Shown: positions 24,634 through 35,074, numbered from the stretch's first letter. The stretch: DNA of 64,000 nucleotides from Flavobacterium psychroterrae (GCF_018380615.1 NZ_JAGYVZ010000009.1:126098-190097); one strand, 5' to 3'. Notes: generated by a model not told the origin, from the letters alone. A program made the numbers and translations.

Positions 24634-27402
24634 ATGGATACAATTAACCACATATCAAAAACCAAACTCCCTTTGCATCAGGATTTTAATTTCCTGAAAA
24701 GTGAAGCGATTGATTTTATCCAAAATCATATTGGAAAAGAGTGGACCAATTTTAATCCAAGTGATCCGGGAATGACAATTTTAGATCAGTTTTGTTATGC
24801 CTTGACGGAATTAGGGTATTGTACTGATTTTACAATTCCCGATATTTTAACAGATTTTACCGGTAAAATCGCCATTGACGACCAGTTTTATCTGCCGTAC
24901 AAAATATTGACAACTTCTCCTTATACCATTAATGATTATAGAAAATATCTTATTGATGGAAACGAGAATATCTTTAATGTTACAATACTTTGCTATAACA
25001 ATAATATTTTCCCAATAAACAGGATTTATCAGGTTTATCTTTATATCAATCCGGATATTGTTGATGTAATTGAATCCAAAAACATATGTAAATCAGCATT
25101 TTATTATTTGAATAAAAGCCGAAATTTAGGTGAAGTTTTTAATCTTCCAATTGCTTTACAAACTCAAAATTGCTCGATTGGCGGGAAAATAGAAATCACA
25201 AAAAAAGTGGATCTTTATGCCGTTTTACTGGATTTACAAAGTAAAATACGTGAATTTATATTCGCAAAACCGGAACAATTAAGTTATGAAACCTTAATCG
25301 CAAAAGGATATAATTCTGCAGCAATATATGATGGTCCGTATTTAAAAAATGGCTGGATTTTAAACGAATCTCTGGCTGATAAAATCGATCAGATAAAAGC
25401 AATTGATTTAATTCCGGTGATTGAATCCGTGACGGGAATTGTAACCGTTTCAGGTTTACAGCTTTATCAGAATGAAAAAATCACTTCTGTATTGCAAGCT
25501 ACAGTAAATCAAATACTATCGATTGATATTCTGGGTTCCTATAAAAGTAAAAATCTAACGATCACCTGCAATGGAAAAGAAGTTGCGTTTGATGCGTTTG
25601 GACCCTTAATTATAACGCCCGATAAATTTGAGGAAACTACGGCAAACTTAAACAATAAGGTGCATTTGAAATTGCCAAAAAGCAGTTTTAGGGATATTAA
25701 TACCTACTATTCCATTCAAAATACTTTTCCGCAGCAATATAATATTGGTGCAGATAAAGTTGCTGATGATTCGGCGCCAATTCAGGTTGCCCAATCCCGA
25801 CAATTAAAAGGATATTTAACCTTATTTGATCAAATACTGGCGAATCAGTTTTCGCAATTAGCAAATGTTTCTAAGTTATTTTCGTTTACGAATTCGGTTT
25901 GCGGAGCGCCATCTGACGAAGAAAATTTCTATGCGGTAAAAGATAAAGAACAGCAAAAAAATCTGGAATATCCTGTGCCTTACAAGATGTTTTCGCCAAG
26001 TTATTTTTATCAGTCTCTATATACCGTGCCGCATATTCGCCCAATTTTAAAGGACAGTAAAACTTTTGATTATAGTTTTGGCAACGAAACCGAAGCCGAA
26101 CAACAAGAAAAAAGCTGGTTTGAATATCAGCAGGATCCGTACAATCCGTACATTTTTGGGATGATGAAACTCATTGAAGAGGAAGATGTTAACTTAGACC
26201 GACGCAATAAATTACTGGATCATTTGCTTGCGAGACACGGCGAATCGCCTAAAGTTATTGATGCCATTATCAATGATACGATTTACACGGGTGACAAACG
26301 AAAAGATCAGTTGATTTTGAAAAGTCTGTATTTGCAAAATCTTGGTTTACTGACTTATAACCGACAAAAAGGCTATAATTTCCTGAGCGCATCAAAAATT
26401 GCTGATAATACAAGCGGCAATATTGATGTAAGTCTTCCGGTAATCAAGTCGAAACATTTGGGATATATCAGCGAAAACACAACCGATTTCATATTCAGAT
26501 CAGAACAAATTAATAAAAAAGAAAAATTAAGCAGACCGGATTTTAATAATTTCTCCGGACTTGAATTGAAACTTAATTTATTATTCGGTTTAAAAAATAT
26601 ATACTCCAATTTCATCACGTCTCAATTTGATATTCAGCAAAACAATATTGAAAATCAATTGAATACCTACAAAACCATTCAAAAAACGTTTTGGTTTAAG
26701 GAAAAACGAAATGGCAGTATTCTTATTGAAACCATTCTTTTATTGAATCAGTTAAAGTATAATATCGAAATAATCAAACAAAATCAGGTCAATATTACAT
26801 CATATAGCCTTGAAAATATTGATTTTCAAACCATCAGCAATCTTAATTATGTTGTAAATACAACGGCAGAAGCCACGTTAGATACTAATCTTGGGCAAGG
26901 TTATTTAGTGTTTTCTGATGTGCAATTTCCTGTGGTTACAAATACCTCAGAAGCTATAAATTTGACAGATTATACAAAATCTGAACTTTCAAATTATTAT
27001 TTCCGCATCACGATTGCTTCTGGAAATGGAAGTATTACGATAGACAATTCAGTATTTAAGAAAAATATAATTCTGGTATTTCCTGATTTTATTCCTGTAT
27101 TACAAACGCCGGAATTTAAAAAACGACTAAAATACTTTCTTAAAAATAGTCTGCCGGTAAATGTGAGTTACGAATGTCTGTTTTTAAGTCTTCAGGAATT
27201 AGAAACTTTTATTCCCAATTACGTAAAATGGCACGAAAGTCTGCGCTTTAAATCGGATTTAATTCCTGTAAAAACAGAACAAGATCAAGCAGCAATCAAC
27301 AATTCGGCACCATCTGCAACGACAAATCCTGCTGAAACTGCAATCAATTTAATCAATAGTTTAACCTCAATTTTAGCAACAAAAAATGGAAGAAATAAAT
27401 AG
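24634..27402 (+). CDS. Baseplate wedge protein (Afp12/Pvc12-like)
   Basis: A 922-residue protein directly after the Afp11-like gene. The N-terminus 'HIGKEWTNFNPSDPGMTILDQFCYALTEL' (in pieces) is the signature W-T-x-x-x-P-x-D-P-G-x-T-x-L-x-x-x of the gp6/Afp12 family. 'YLTLFDQILANQFSQLANVS' lies near the middle and is typical of Bacteroidota homologues. It heterodimerises with the Afp11-like protein. The last 17 bp overlap the tape-measure gene. Confidence 0.9.
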   Translation: MDTINHISKTKLPLHQDFNFLKSEAIDFIQNHIGKEWTNFNPSDPGMTILDQFCYALTELGYCTDFTIPDILTDFTGKIAIDDQFYLPYKILTTSPYTINDYRKYLIDGNENIFNVTILCYNNNIFPINRIYQVYLYINPDIVDVIESKNICKSAFYYLNKSRNLGEVFNLPIALQTQNCSIGGKIEITKKVDLYAVLLDLQSKIREFIFAKPEQLSYETLIAKGYNSAAIYDGPYLKNGWILNESLADKIDQIKAIDLIPVIESVTGIVTVSGLQLYQNEKITSVLQATVNQILSIDILGSYKSKNLTITCNGKEVAFDAFGPLIITPDKFEETTANLNNKVHLKLPKSSFRDINTYYSIQNTFPQQYNIGADKVADDSAPIQVAQSRQLKGYLTLFDQILANQFSQLANVSKLFSFTNSVCGAPSDEENFYAVKDKEQQKNLEYPVPYKMFSPSYFYQSLYTVPHIRPILKDSKTFDYSFGNETEAEQQEKSWFEYQQDPYNPYIFGMMKLIEEEDVNLDRRNKLLDHLLARHGESPKVIDAIINDTIYTGDKRKDQLILKSLYLQNLGLLTYNRQKGYNFLSASKIADNTSGNIDVSLPVIKSKHLGYISENTTDFIFRSEQINKKEKLSRPDFNNFSGLELKLNLLFGLKNIYSNFITSQFDIQQNNIENQLNTYKTIQKTFWFKEKRNGSILIETILLLNQLKYNIEIIKQNQVNITSYSLENIDFQTISNLNYVVNTTAEATLDTNLGQGYLVFSDVQFPVVTNTSEAINLTDYTKSELSNYYFRITIASGNGSITIDNSVFKKNIILVFPDFIPVLQTPEFKKRLKYFLKNSLPVNVSYECLFLSLQELETFIPNYVKWHESLRFKSDLIPVKTEQDQAAINNSAPSATTNPAETAINLINSLTSILATKNGRNK

Positions 27403-30400
27403 CCATATTGTATCGAGCCTAAAGTGGGAAACTACTTTTGATCAAAAAACCGAGGGTTACAGGCTTCAGGAACGATTGAGTACGTGGAGCAAAATTTCTC
27501 TGCCCAGAGAAGTCGCTGCGATATTTAATGAATTATGTCCGCCGGAACAAAGCTGGAGAATTCAATCCCTGGAACTGGATTTGGGTTCTTGCGATTATAA
27601 CGATCTGGAATTTGACCTGAGCAGAAAAATACGCAGTTTATTGAAGGAAAAAATAGCAGAATTAATTCTGTATCAAAACAGTCAGAAACAAAACGGAATA
27701 GCGGTTTACAATAAGGAAAAATCAATTCTGGACAACCTTATGATTTTTTTACTTGAAGGTTATTTACCGTGGAATTATCAAAACAAACAAGGTTCTGTGA
27801 ATCAGATTATGGCAGAATTACTTCAGAATAATCTAGCCGAAATCATTGCCATTATAAAAGCAACCGGAATGACAAATGAGGAAGTAAGAAAAAGGATTTC
27901 ATGGCAATTTGACGAGAAAAACATCACGAAAATAATTGGCGCGCTTGAACCTAATAACAGCGGTTCCATCATTGAATTTAATTTGATTATGACCACAATT
28001 CAGGTTAAGGAAACGATTGTACAAACGAGTACGGCAAGTTTCAGGAAGAATCTTTGGTTTTTTATCCTTAATTTTTTACTGCTGGAACGCGGAACGCTTT
28101 TTAATAAAATCGCTTTCATGAAAAGCAGTATTTTACAAATGGCAAACCATTATAATATTGCTTACGCGGATCTTATTTTACTGATCGAAAATACGATTGT
28201 AAAACTGTCTGATAAAACCACTCATAACAACAATTTTATCGATTCGCTGAAAATCCTGACGCAGGAATATGAAACGCAAAAAAGCAATACTTATACGCCG
28301 GAAATAAAGCCAAATTACTGGACCATTTTTGAGCAATTATTAAAAGATAAAAAAGAAAGAAAGTCTAAAACAGCAAAAAACAATTTGAACGAATTGATTG
28401 TTGCGCTCAATAATGAGAATAAAACCAAATTTAATGCGATTATAAATCAGCTTTTCAGCAATGAAAGTTTCCTTGTTGCGCTGATTCCGGATTTAAATGA
28501 AACATCGATTAAAATCTTGTTTTCCAGACTGGATACAACGCCATCTTTACTGAATATGGAAACCGTAGTTTATTTGAATAAGTTGAGCAAAACGCTAAAA
28601 CTCAAAACAAATAGTAAAGATTTATGGGAAATAGGAATTCTATTCCTGATCAAAAATAAAAATGCAGACAACAATGCATTCTTATTGTTTTGTACAGCAG
28701 AATTGAGCAGAAGAAACCATCTCCATCAGGAACAATTACTGGCCTTATTTACAAATGCTAAAATTCCGGCAGCGGTAAAAAACAATAATTCGGTTTTGAT
28801 TTATACGGCATTAAATTCTATTTATTGTCATGAAATAAGTCGGAATAATTCAAATTATCCGGCAATTCATTTTAAAAATTTAGTATCAAAACTGGAAATG
28901 GAATTGCTGAAAAATGCAACAAAAAGTATCTTTTTTAAAGATTTGCAAAGATCGTTAATCAAGACAATTGCATTGCATCCTAAAATGGCTTTTGAAGTGA
29001 TGCTTTCGTATGGGAATAAAGAGGTTTTAAAGAAAATACTTCCGCTGGTTCTCAATCGTGAAATGCTGCAATTACTGGTAAAAACAGCTAATTATAAAAA
29101 AACAAAATTAGTTCAGACGATACAGATTGTATATGAAATCCTGGACGAAAAAGACCAATATGATTTTCCCGAAGAATTAATGACGGATCATTTGTTATTG
29201 CTGGGAATGCAGGAAATACTGTTTCATCCGGAACATAATTCATCTTTATTCCTGGAAACCATTATTGTACAATTATCAAAAAAAATAACGCATACAAGAC
29301 GCGATAAATATTTTGAGTTTATCACAAAATTGATTCAGTCAAAAAAGATAAAATCTTTTGGTGTTGCGATCAAGAAAACCTTTCTGAATCAGTTAAAAAA
29401 CAATAATTCGGTCGATACATTGGCGCTTGCATTATTAATTCAGAATACTTCGCAAAACGCTCAAGTCGAATTATCACAATTATTAGTGAACAATTTTGAT
29501 GATTCGGGATTTGCTTCGCTTCGAAAAAAAGATAATAAAGAAATTGAAAACATCTTGCGTTATTTTTTGACAAACGGAACTTCCATTAAAAATAACTGGA
29601 TTAAAAAATCAGCGGTTTTTATCGTAAATCAATCAAAACCGGTTTCAAAAACTGAAATTAACGAGGCATTCAATGAATTGTTCTGGAAAACTATTTTAAA
29701 ATATTCCGCTTATAAAGGAAATGAAATGATGTTCGAAAAGCTGTTGCAAAAGGAACTTAAATTGTATTTGAAAAGTATTAATGCTGATGAAAAACAAGAA
29801 ACTATAGATGTATTAAATGGTTTTGATAACACCCGTTTTATAACTGAATCAAATGCTATTGCTGAAAATTCCATAGTTCTAAATCAAAAAATATCAGATA
29901 GATCTTTAGAAAAAAAAGATACCGAAAATATACTGTTTACAGGAAAATTATATGATAAGGAAAAACAGGAATTGTTTACCAGTATTATTTTAGAGAGAAA
30001 AATTCCTTTTGGATTTAATCCATCACAAACGGTTGAAATAAAAGACATTCTGAATGAAATTATTAAAAAAGATCCAAAAAACTTCTTTAAAATAATTAAA
30101 AAAGAATTTATTCCGGAAGCTCAAATGGATTGGCTTTGCCGAAATATTAGTTTTCATAATTTGTCTATCGGCATTAGCCAATTAGATAAAAACAGGGAAT
30201 CGTATTTGCGGATTATGGAGAAATTCAATCACGTTTTGGGATTAATGGCGATTAAAGGAATGGCACCTAAGGAATTGCAAAGTATTTTATTGCGAAAAGT
30301 ATTAAAAGCTGCTGCAAATGATAATTGGCGGCTTATTGCTATCGATAAAATCTGGAACGAATTAATCTGGGATGTTGTTACCAAAAAAGGAATTGCTAAA

Positions 30401-31081
30401 AAGAGCTTTTTAATGGATGTTGAAAAATACATTTATCAGTTTCCACTGTCTTTGCAACTGAGTTTCAGGGAAATTTTACAATCAGAAAAACAAACCGTTT
30501 CAACTACTAAAAAAACAGCAATACTTCAAAAAATGAATCCAATTAAAACCCATCAGAATCCAAAAACACCTTTAAAACAAGGTATTCCAGTTCGAAATGC
30601 AGGAATCGTTGTTTTAAATAATTATATCCCTATTTTATTTGAGCGGCTTAAAGTGCTAGAAAACAACAAGTTTATAAGCAATGAATTTCAAATTAATGCA
30701 GTTCAATTTTTACAATATGTAATTACGGGAATGAATCAGACTGAGGAAACGTTTTTGCCTTTGAACAAAATATTATGCGGCTTGCCATTAACGGATGCGG
30801 TTCCGGATTCTATCGAAATTTCGCAAGATAATCAACAATTAATCAACGGTTTAATTGAGGCGGCAATTTCGCATTGGCCGGAAATTGGAGATTGCTCGAT
30901 TGATGGTTTCAGGGGAAACTGGCTTGTCAGGGACGGAATTCTGGTTGAACTGGAAGACAAATGGGAACTTACGGTTGAAAAACGAGCTTATGATGTTTTG
31001 ATTAACAAATCTCCGTTTGCTTTTTCACTTATAAAATACCATTGGATGGAAAAACCTTTGCATGTAATATGGCCTTATTAA
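27386..31081 (+). CDS. Contractile injection system tape-measure protein (Afp14/Pvc14-like)
   Basis: A 1231-residue protein of the CIS tape-measure family. It has the N-terminal signature 'WRIQSLELDLGSCDYNDLE' and the C-terminal signature 'GLPLTDAVPDSIEIS' followed by 'HWPEIGDCSIDGFRGNWLVR' and 'WMEKPLHVIWPY'. The centre is a long, mostly helical, lysine- and asparagine-rich region with many degenerate helical repeats. In the family the length of this protein sets the length of the tube, so a relatively long particle may be expected. No transmembrane segment is evident. A perfect hairpin follows the stop codon. Confidence 0.92.
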   Translation: MEEINSHIVSSLKWETTFDQKTEGYRLQERLSTWSKISLPREVAAIFNELCPPEQSWRIQSLELDLGSCDYNDLEFDLSRKIRSLLKEKIAELILYQNSQKQNGIAVYNKEKSILDNLMIFLLEGYLPWNYQNKQGSVNQIMAELLQNNLAEIIAIIKATGMTNEEVRKRISWQFDEKNITKIIGALEPNNSGSIIEFNLIMTTIQVKETIVQTSTASFRKNLWFFILNFLLLERGTLFNKIAFMKSSILQMANHYNIAYADLILLIENTIVKLSDKTTHNNNFIDSLKILTQEYETQKSNTYTPEIKPNYWTIFEQLLKDKKERKSKTAKNNLNELIVALNNENKTKFNAIINQLFSNESFLVALIPDLNETSIKILFSRLDTTPSLLNMETVVYLNKLSKTLKLKTNSKDLWEIGILFLIKNKNADNNAFLLFCTAELSRRNHLHQEQLLALFTNAKIPAAVKNNNSVLIYTALNSIYCHEISRNNSNYPAIHFKNLVSKLEMELLKNATKSIFFKDLQRSLIKTIALHPKMAFEVMLSYGNKEVLKKILPLVLNREMLQLLVKTANYKKTKLVQTIQIVYEILDEKDQYDFPEELMTDHLLLLGMQEILFHPEHNSSLFLETIIVQLSKKITHTRRDKYFEFITKLIQSKKIKSFGVAIKKTFLNQLKNNNSVDTLALALLIQNTSQNAQVELSQLLVNNFDDSGFASLRKKDNKEIENILRYFLTNGTSIKNNWIKKSAVFIVNQSKPVSKTEINEAFNELFWKTILKYSAYKGNEMMFEKLLQKELKLYLKSINADEKQETIDVLNGFDNTRFITESNAIAENSIVLNQKISDRSLEKKDTENILFTGKLYDKEKQELFTSIILERKIPFGFNPSQTVEIKDILNEIIKKDPKNFFKIIKKEFIPEAQMDWLCRNISFHNLSIGISQLDKNRESYLRIMEKFNHVLGLMAIKGMAPKELQSILLRKVLKAAANDNWRLIAIDKIWNELIWDVVTKKGIAKKSFLMDVEKYIYQFPLSLQLSFREILQSEKQTVSTTKKTAILQKMNPIKTHQNPKTPLKQGIPVRNAGIVVLNNYIPILFERLKVLENNKFISNEFQINAVQFLQYVITGMNQTEETFLPLNKILCGLPLTDAVPDSIEISQDNQQLINGLIEAAISHWPEIGDCSIDGFRGNWLVRDGILVELEDKWELTVEKRAYDVLINKSPFAFSLIKYHWMEKPLHVIWPY

Positions 31082-31118
31082 AATATTGAAACTCGTTTTG
31101 TGTTGATTTTAATTTTTT

Positions 31119-31154
31119 AACACATAGTTCCGATAGTTATCGGAACTATGTGTT
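31119..31154 (+). terminator. Perfect 16-bp hairpin after the tape-measure gene
   Basis: Arms AACACATAGTTCCGAT and ATCGGAACTATGTGTT with loop AGTT. There is no U run, so it may be an RNA processing or attenuation site rather than a full terminator. The arm words belong to the ACACATAG repeat family. Confidence 0.6.
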
Positions 31155-31220
31155 AGAATAAAATTACAAAAACGGGAAACATCAAATACTATTTAAATTA
31201 ATCAACTAAAAAAAACTATT

Positions 31221-33239
31221 ATGAACAGCTACAATGAAAATCTACATTCTAGTGTATTGTCTTCATTAGAAAGTCAGGAAATGACTAAAAAACAATTGAG
31301 TACACAGTTGGATTCATCCATGTTTACACTTTATTATGCCGAAGGTGCAGAAATTGTTGCACAGGAAAAACTGGACAGTACAACAAAAATGTATCAGGAC
31401 AAACAGCACATAAATAATGTTGTTGTTGTGAATAAAAACATGTCTGACAACCTTTTACTAAGTGCAAATCAGCAAAAAACCTATATAACACAATCTGTCA
31501 GCAATATGGCGGTTTGTGCATCAAACATTCAAATTGCTTCGAATTCAATTGTGCGTTTGGCAAGTGATATAGGCAGTATTTACAGCATTATTAATGCCGC
31601 TGATTACGGAACTCAAATTTATCAGCAAAGTCTGGAGGCTTATAATTTAATCAACAAAACGGCGTATCACGCTGAGGAAACTTCGCAGCATGCGATGGAA
31701 GCATCTGCATCAATTGCAGAAGTTTCATCGGCTACAATTGCAGATGAAGCTAAATTAACCAATACATCTGTCAACAATTTATTGCAGGTTACAACGGCAG
31801 ATTTAAATGCGGTTACTGCAATTTTAACGGCAGATAATGCTACTAAATCGCAGGCAAGTATGGCCACCAGAAGTGCTGAAGGTGCCATAAAATGCAGTAA
31901 AGTGGAATATGAAGCTTCAAAAAAAGCGTATAAAATTAACAACGACAAATTCAATCAGAATTTAGAAGTTAAAGTTCCTAAACCATTTGATTCATCAGAA
32001 AAAGGCAGTTTTACAGTTTCGTTTGATTATTATAAAAGTCCGTTTTCGGTCAAAGATAAAGGTGCCGAAACGCCAAATCTGGGATTAGAAAAACCAGTTC
32101 AAAACTATAATATCATACTGGTTAAGGACAGTAAAAAATCATTTTTTAATGTTTCTACAGCCGAAGATTTATTGAATAATCCGTCGCAATTTAAACGAAT
32201 TCCCGTGCTACAGGATTCAAATACTTCAGATAAAGTTTCTGTTTCCTTAGGTTCAAACGAGTTATTAGATTCAGATAATGAACCGTTGTCTCTGGGTGAA
32301 AGTTATGTTGCTTTTTTATTGATCGTTTTTACTGAAAATTATAAAAAAGAGATCAATACGTTTGATGAATATCTCTCTGCTCCTTCTGAAAAATTTACGT
32401 TAACCCATACTTTAAATCAGGCAGAAAAAATCAAACCGCCTAAAGTCTCTGATGCTTCAACAGATAAAAACAAGCTTCATGATCACAAAAACGTACCTGT
32501 TACCACGATCAATTTCACGGTAAAAAAAGAAGATAAATTAAAAATTTCTGAGATAAATTACAGATGTCTGCTTTTGCCCTATCCGGATGATTTCCTGACG
32601 AATGCTGAGTTAAATAGTCTGGAATATAAAATAGAAACCTCTGAGGTTGATGAAGAAATAATAACGGTTGAAGAAGAAGTTAAATTTTTAAAAGACGAAA
32701 TTGAAAATCTAAACAGCGGAATTACCCAGTTGAATACTGAAGCTTCAAAAACTCCTAAAACTGATGCTAAAAACACAACAGAAGCTGATCTGGCCAAACA
32801 AAAAAACAACAATTTTAAAGATGCTTTGAATGAAGCGAAAGCAAAATTGGCGACTGCTACAGAATTGTTGAAAAAACTAAATGGCGAGAAGGCAGACATC
32901 GAAAAAAGCAGCCCGAAACCGGTTAAAAATGATAAGGCATTTTTCTTCAATTTAAATTTAGCCGAAAATGTTCCTGCCGGAAATTATACTCTTGCCCAAG
33001 CTGATAAAGCAGCATCAGGAGCTGAAAACGGGACATTTGAGGCTCTAATTGATTCTACAACAACAGATAATTTTGGGAATCCTTTAATTGAAGACAAAAA
33101 ATACATTCCTGTAATTTTATCTTTCTACAATGGCGCTGAAATTAGTAAGAGTAAATATACCAACAGCCTTTCGGACTGGGAAAATACAACGCCATTTTCC
33201 TATTCTGTAACTGATAAAGAAACTACACCAACTAATTAA
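31221..33239 (+). CDS. eCIS-associated coiled-coil protein, possible fibre
   Basis: A 672-residue protein, not matched to a named family. Residues 1-250 are a low-aromatic, Ala/Ser/Thr-rich helical region ('ASASIAEVSSATIADEAKL', 'ATKSQASMATRSAEGAIKC') likely to form a long coiled coil. Residues about 255-400 are beta-rich and immunoglobulin-like ('GSFTVSFDYYKSPFSV', 'SYVAFLLIVFTENY'). A second coiled coil at about 475-560 ('EEEVKFLKDEIENLNSGI') precedes a final beta domain. No signal peptide. Afp13-like fibre genes lie near this spot in other clusters and no other fibre candidate is present, so a fibre or a long internal component is possible. Confidence 0.6.
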   Translation: MNSYNENLHSSVLSSLESQEMTKKQLSTQLDSSMFTLYYAEGAEIVAQEKLDSTTKMYQDKQHINNVVVVNKNMSDNLLLSANQQKTYITQSVSNMAVCASNIQIASNSIVRLASDIGSIYSIINAADYGTQIYQQSLEAYNLINKTAYHAEETSQHAMEASASIAEVSSATIADEAKLTNTSVNNLLQVTTADLNAVTAILTADNATKSQASMATRSAEGAIKCSKVEYEASKKAYKINNDKFNQNLEVKVPKPFDSSEKGSFTVSFDYYKSPFSVKDKGAETPNLGLEKPVQNYNIILVKDSKKSFFNVSTAEDLLNNPSQFKRIPVLQDSNTSDKVSVSLGSNELLDSDNEPLSLGESYVAFLLIVFTENYKKEINTFDEYLSAPSEKFTLTHTLNQAEKIKPPKVSDASTDKNKLHDHKNVPVTTINFTVKKEDKLKISEINYRCLLLPYPDDFLTNAELNSLEYKIETSEVDEEIITVEEEVKFLKDEIENLNSGITQLNTEASKTPKTDAKNTTEADLAKQKNNNFKDALNEAKAKLATATELLKKLNGEKADIEKSSPKPVKNDKAFFFNLNLAENVPAGNYTLAQADKAASGAENGTFEALIDSTTTDNFGNPLIEDKKYIPVILSFYNGAEISKSKYTNSLSDWENTTPFSYSVTDKETTPTN

Positions 33240-33250
33240 TACTAAAATAT

Positions 33251-34090
33251 ATGGAAACTCAACTATTACATTCCGCTCCAAAATTGAAAAGATACGGAAT
33301 AACCGAAAAGAAAAAATCTGAATTAGATGTATTAAAAAATCAGGTAATTGATGCTCAGGCAGATGTACAGCAACAGCAGGTAATTGTAACATCGCTTACC
33401 GAAAAAGCATCAAAATACCAAGGTTATTTATTAACTGCCGATGGTAATCGTACACACGCTTTGAGCAACAAAAACCTGATCGATCAGGTGGTTCAAAACG
33501 CTTATGATTTAGCCTATAATTCAAAAAATGCTTTTAGCAAAATGACTATTTCAAATGATGCTGCGATTGAGGTGGCTTCAAGAGTGAGTGACTTGATTAA
33601 TAAACTGATTTATTCGGTAGAAATAATCAATAAATTATCCAATCTTGTTATCCGAAAAAAAGCATTGAATCCGCTGATTTCTGATGATTTAATTACACGA
33701 TTAAATACGGCTGGAACAGATGCAAATAATGCTGTCGCGCTTACTTTAATTGCTTTAAAATCTACATTAGCGGCAGAAGCTTCGATTTTAGAATCTGAAG
33801 CAGCTATTACTCTCGAAAACAGACAGGCAAATAAACTTTACCTGAATTTAACCGATGAAAAATCAATTGATACGCCATTATCAAATTATCCGGCTACAAA
33901 TACTTCAATTAGAGGTTTGCTGTATAATGCGTACAAAGAGACACAATTAGCTTATGAAAAAGCCAATTTTGCAAACGATGAAACTACGAGACAATTGAAT
34001 ATTGCAACTACGAATTTAAATAAGGCCCAAATCAAACTTAATTCGTTACAATCCGGTCTAGCAGCGGCAAATGCAGCAGCATTGGCTTAG
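33251..34090 (+). CDS. eCIS-associated coiled-coil protein, smaller relative of the preceding gene
   Basis: A 279-residue, almost wholly helical protein rich in Ala, Asn and Leu ('ALSNKNLIDQVVQNAYDLAY', 'ALTLIALKSTLAAEASILES'). Its layout resembles the N-terminal 250 residues of the preceding gene: a charged start, then long heptad-like helices with periodic Ala/Asn. The two are probably distant paralogues and might interact. There are no cysteines, signal peptide or catalytic motifs. Eleven bp separate it from the upstream gene. Function unknown. Confidence 0.6.
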   Translation: METQLLHSAPKLKRYGITEKKKSELDVLKNQVIDAQADVQQQQVIVTSLTEKASKYQGYLLTADGNRTHALSNKNLIDQVVQNAYDLAYNSKNAFSKMTISNDAAIEVASRVSDLINKLIYSVEIINKLSNLVIRKKALNPLISDDLITRLNTAGTDANNAVALTLIALKSTLAAEASILESEAAITLENRQANKLYLNLTDEKSIDTPLSNYPATNTSIRGLLYNAYKETQLAYEKANFANDETTRQLNIATTNLNKAQIKLNSLQSGLAAANAAALA

Positions 34091-34103
34091 TAAAAATTAA
34101 AAT

Positions 34104-34132
34104 GTCCGCTGAAATATTTCAGCGGACTTTCA
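34104..34132 (+). terminator. Terminator-like palindrome
   Basis: Perfect palindrome GTCCGCTGAAATATTTCAGCGGAC (24 bp, given as two 12-nt halves: GTCCGCTGAAAT and ATTTCAGCGGAC) followed by TTT. It may reduce read-through into the next eCIS genes. Confidence 0.65.
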
Positions 34133-34150
34133 TCACGTACTTTTATTGCT

Positions 34151-35074
34151 ATGGACCATACTTATAAAAATTTTTACAGACAATTTTATTTAAAAACGGG
34201 AGGTTTTATACCTACTAAACCTTTAAATAAAAATCTTTTTCCAGGGGATTATTTCCAAATCAAAAATGGAGCAATTGTGCTTTTGGGCAACGTATACCAC
34301 AGTACTATTGTACCTCAACATGATGTTGATTTAAGTGATATTATGATACTAAACGCCTCAAACTGGAATTTTAGTGACGGGATTTCAAAACCCTATTCAG
34401 GACGTGGATATGGAAATAACCCGGTAGAAGGTCAGTTTGAATTTAGCAAGCAAGTACTTTCTTTTGCCCAAAATGGCAGTTTTATTTTTAAGGCTCAAGA
34501 TCCGGAATCGATTAAAATTAATAACTGGAGCGAAATTCAGCAGCAATTAATTATAAAAATGACGCAGACTTTATTTTCCTTTCGGGAATTGTATATCGTA
34601 ACAGAAAGTGCGACGGCAAACAATACCACGTTAGCGATTGCAGGCGCAGAAAATGCCGAACTGGAATTGGCAAGTGATGCAGAAAACTTTGGCTTGGTTG
34701 ATATTTTTGGAGATCAGAACACGAAAACAATCCAATCTAAGGATATTGAATATTATCATCGCGAAAACAAAAGAAAACCAGCTTATTTTAAAGCAAAAAA
34801 ATTAGTGGTTCAGGAGGATAAACTCGCCTATTTTATAAGTGACTTTATTAATAAAGACAATAATAACGGCGAATGGGTGAATACTTTTTTTAATTCGAAT
34901 TTTCATAATGATATTGATTATAATTCGCAAATGATCATGCAAAATGCGCAGGGTTATTTTCTGGATATGTTACAATCAAATGAACTCAACCCTAACACGG
35001 CTTTGATCTATTTTAAATGGGCTGATGCCAATTTAGACGATGTTGAAAAACTATTTGCAAGTTATGGAGACTAA
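34151..35074 (+). CDS. Unrecognised eCIS-associated protein with a gasdermin-like sequence pattern
   Basis: A 307-residue protein with no assigned family. The N-terminus ('FYLKTGGFIPTKPLNK', then 'GDYFQIKNGAIVLLGNV') and the middle ('QQQLIIKMTQTLFSFRELYI', 'VTESATANNTTLAIAGAENA', then 'PAYFKAKKLVVQED') follow the order of elements I associate with bacterial gasdermins: basic N-terminal strand, 'pLdLi....g.v..LG', amphipathic strands, 'lfliTe...s..i.v..e', and 'fafkav.l'. A C-terminal helical tail of about 80 residues follows. There is no signal peptide. The resemblance is by eye only. It precedes the AAA+ ATPase and its 3' end overlaps that gene. Confidence 0.55.
   Translation: MDHTYKNFYRQFYLKTGGFIPTKPLNKNLFPGDYFQIKNGAIVLLGNVYHSTIVPQHDVDLSDIMILNASNWNFSDGISKPYSGRGYGNNPVEGQFEFSKQVLSFAQNGSFIFKAQDPESIKINNWSEIQQQLIIKMTQTLFSFRELYIVTESATANNTTLAIAGAENAELELASDAENFGLVDIFGDQNTKTIQSKDIEYYHRENKRKPAYFKAKKLVVQEDKLAYFISDFINKDNNNGEWVNTFFNSNFHNDIDYNSQMIMQNAQGYFLDMLQSNELNPNTALIYFKWADANLDDVEKLFASYGD

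Noticed and set aside
32579-32950. A 123-codon minus-strand open frame inside the coiled-coil gene
   Set aside because: It is a hydrophobic, low-complexity antisense frame of a charged helical region, not supported as a gene.
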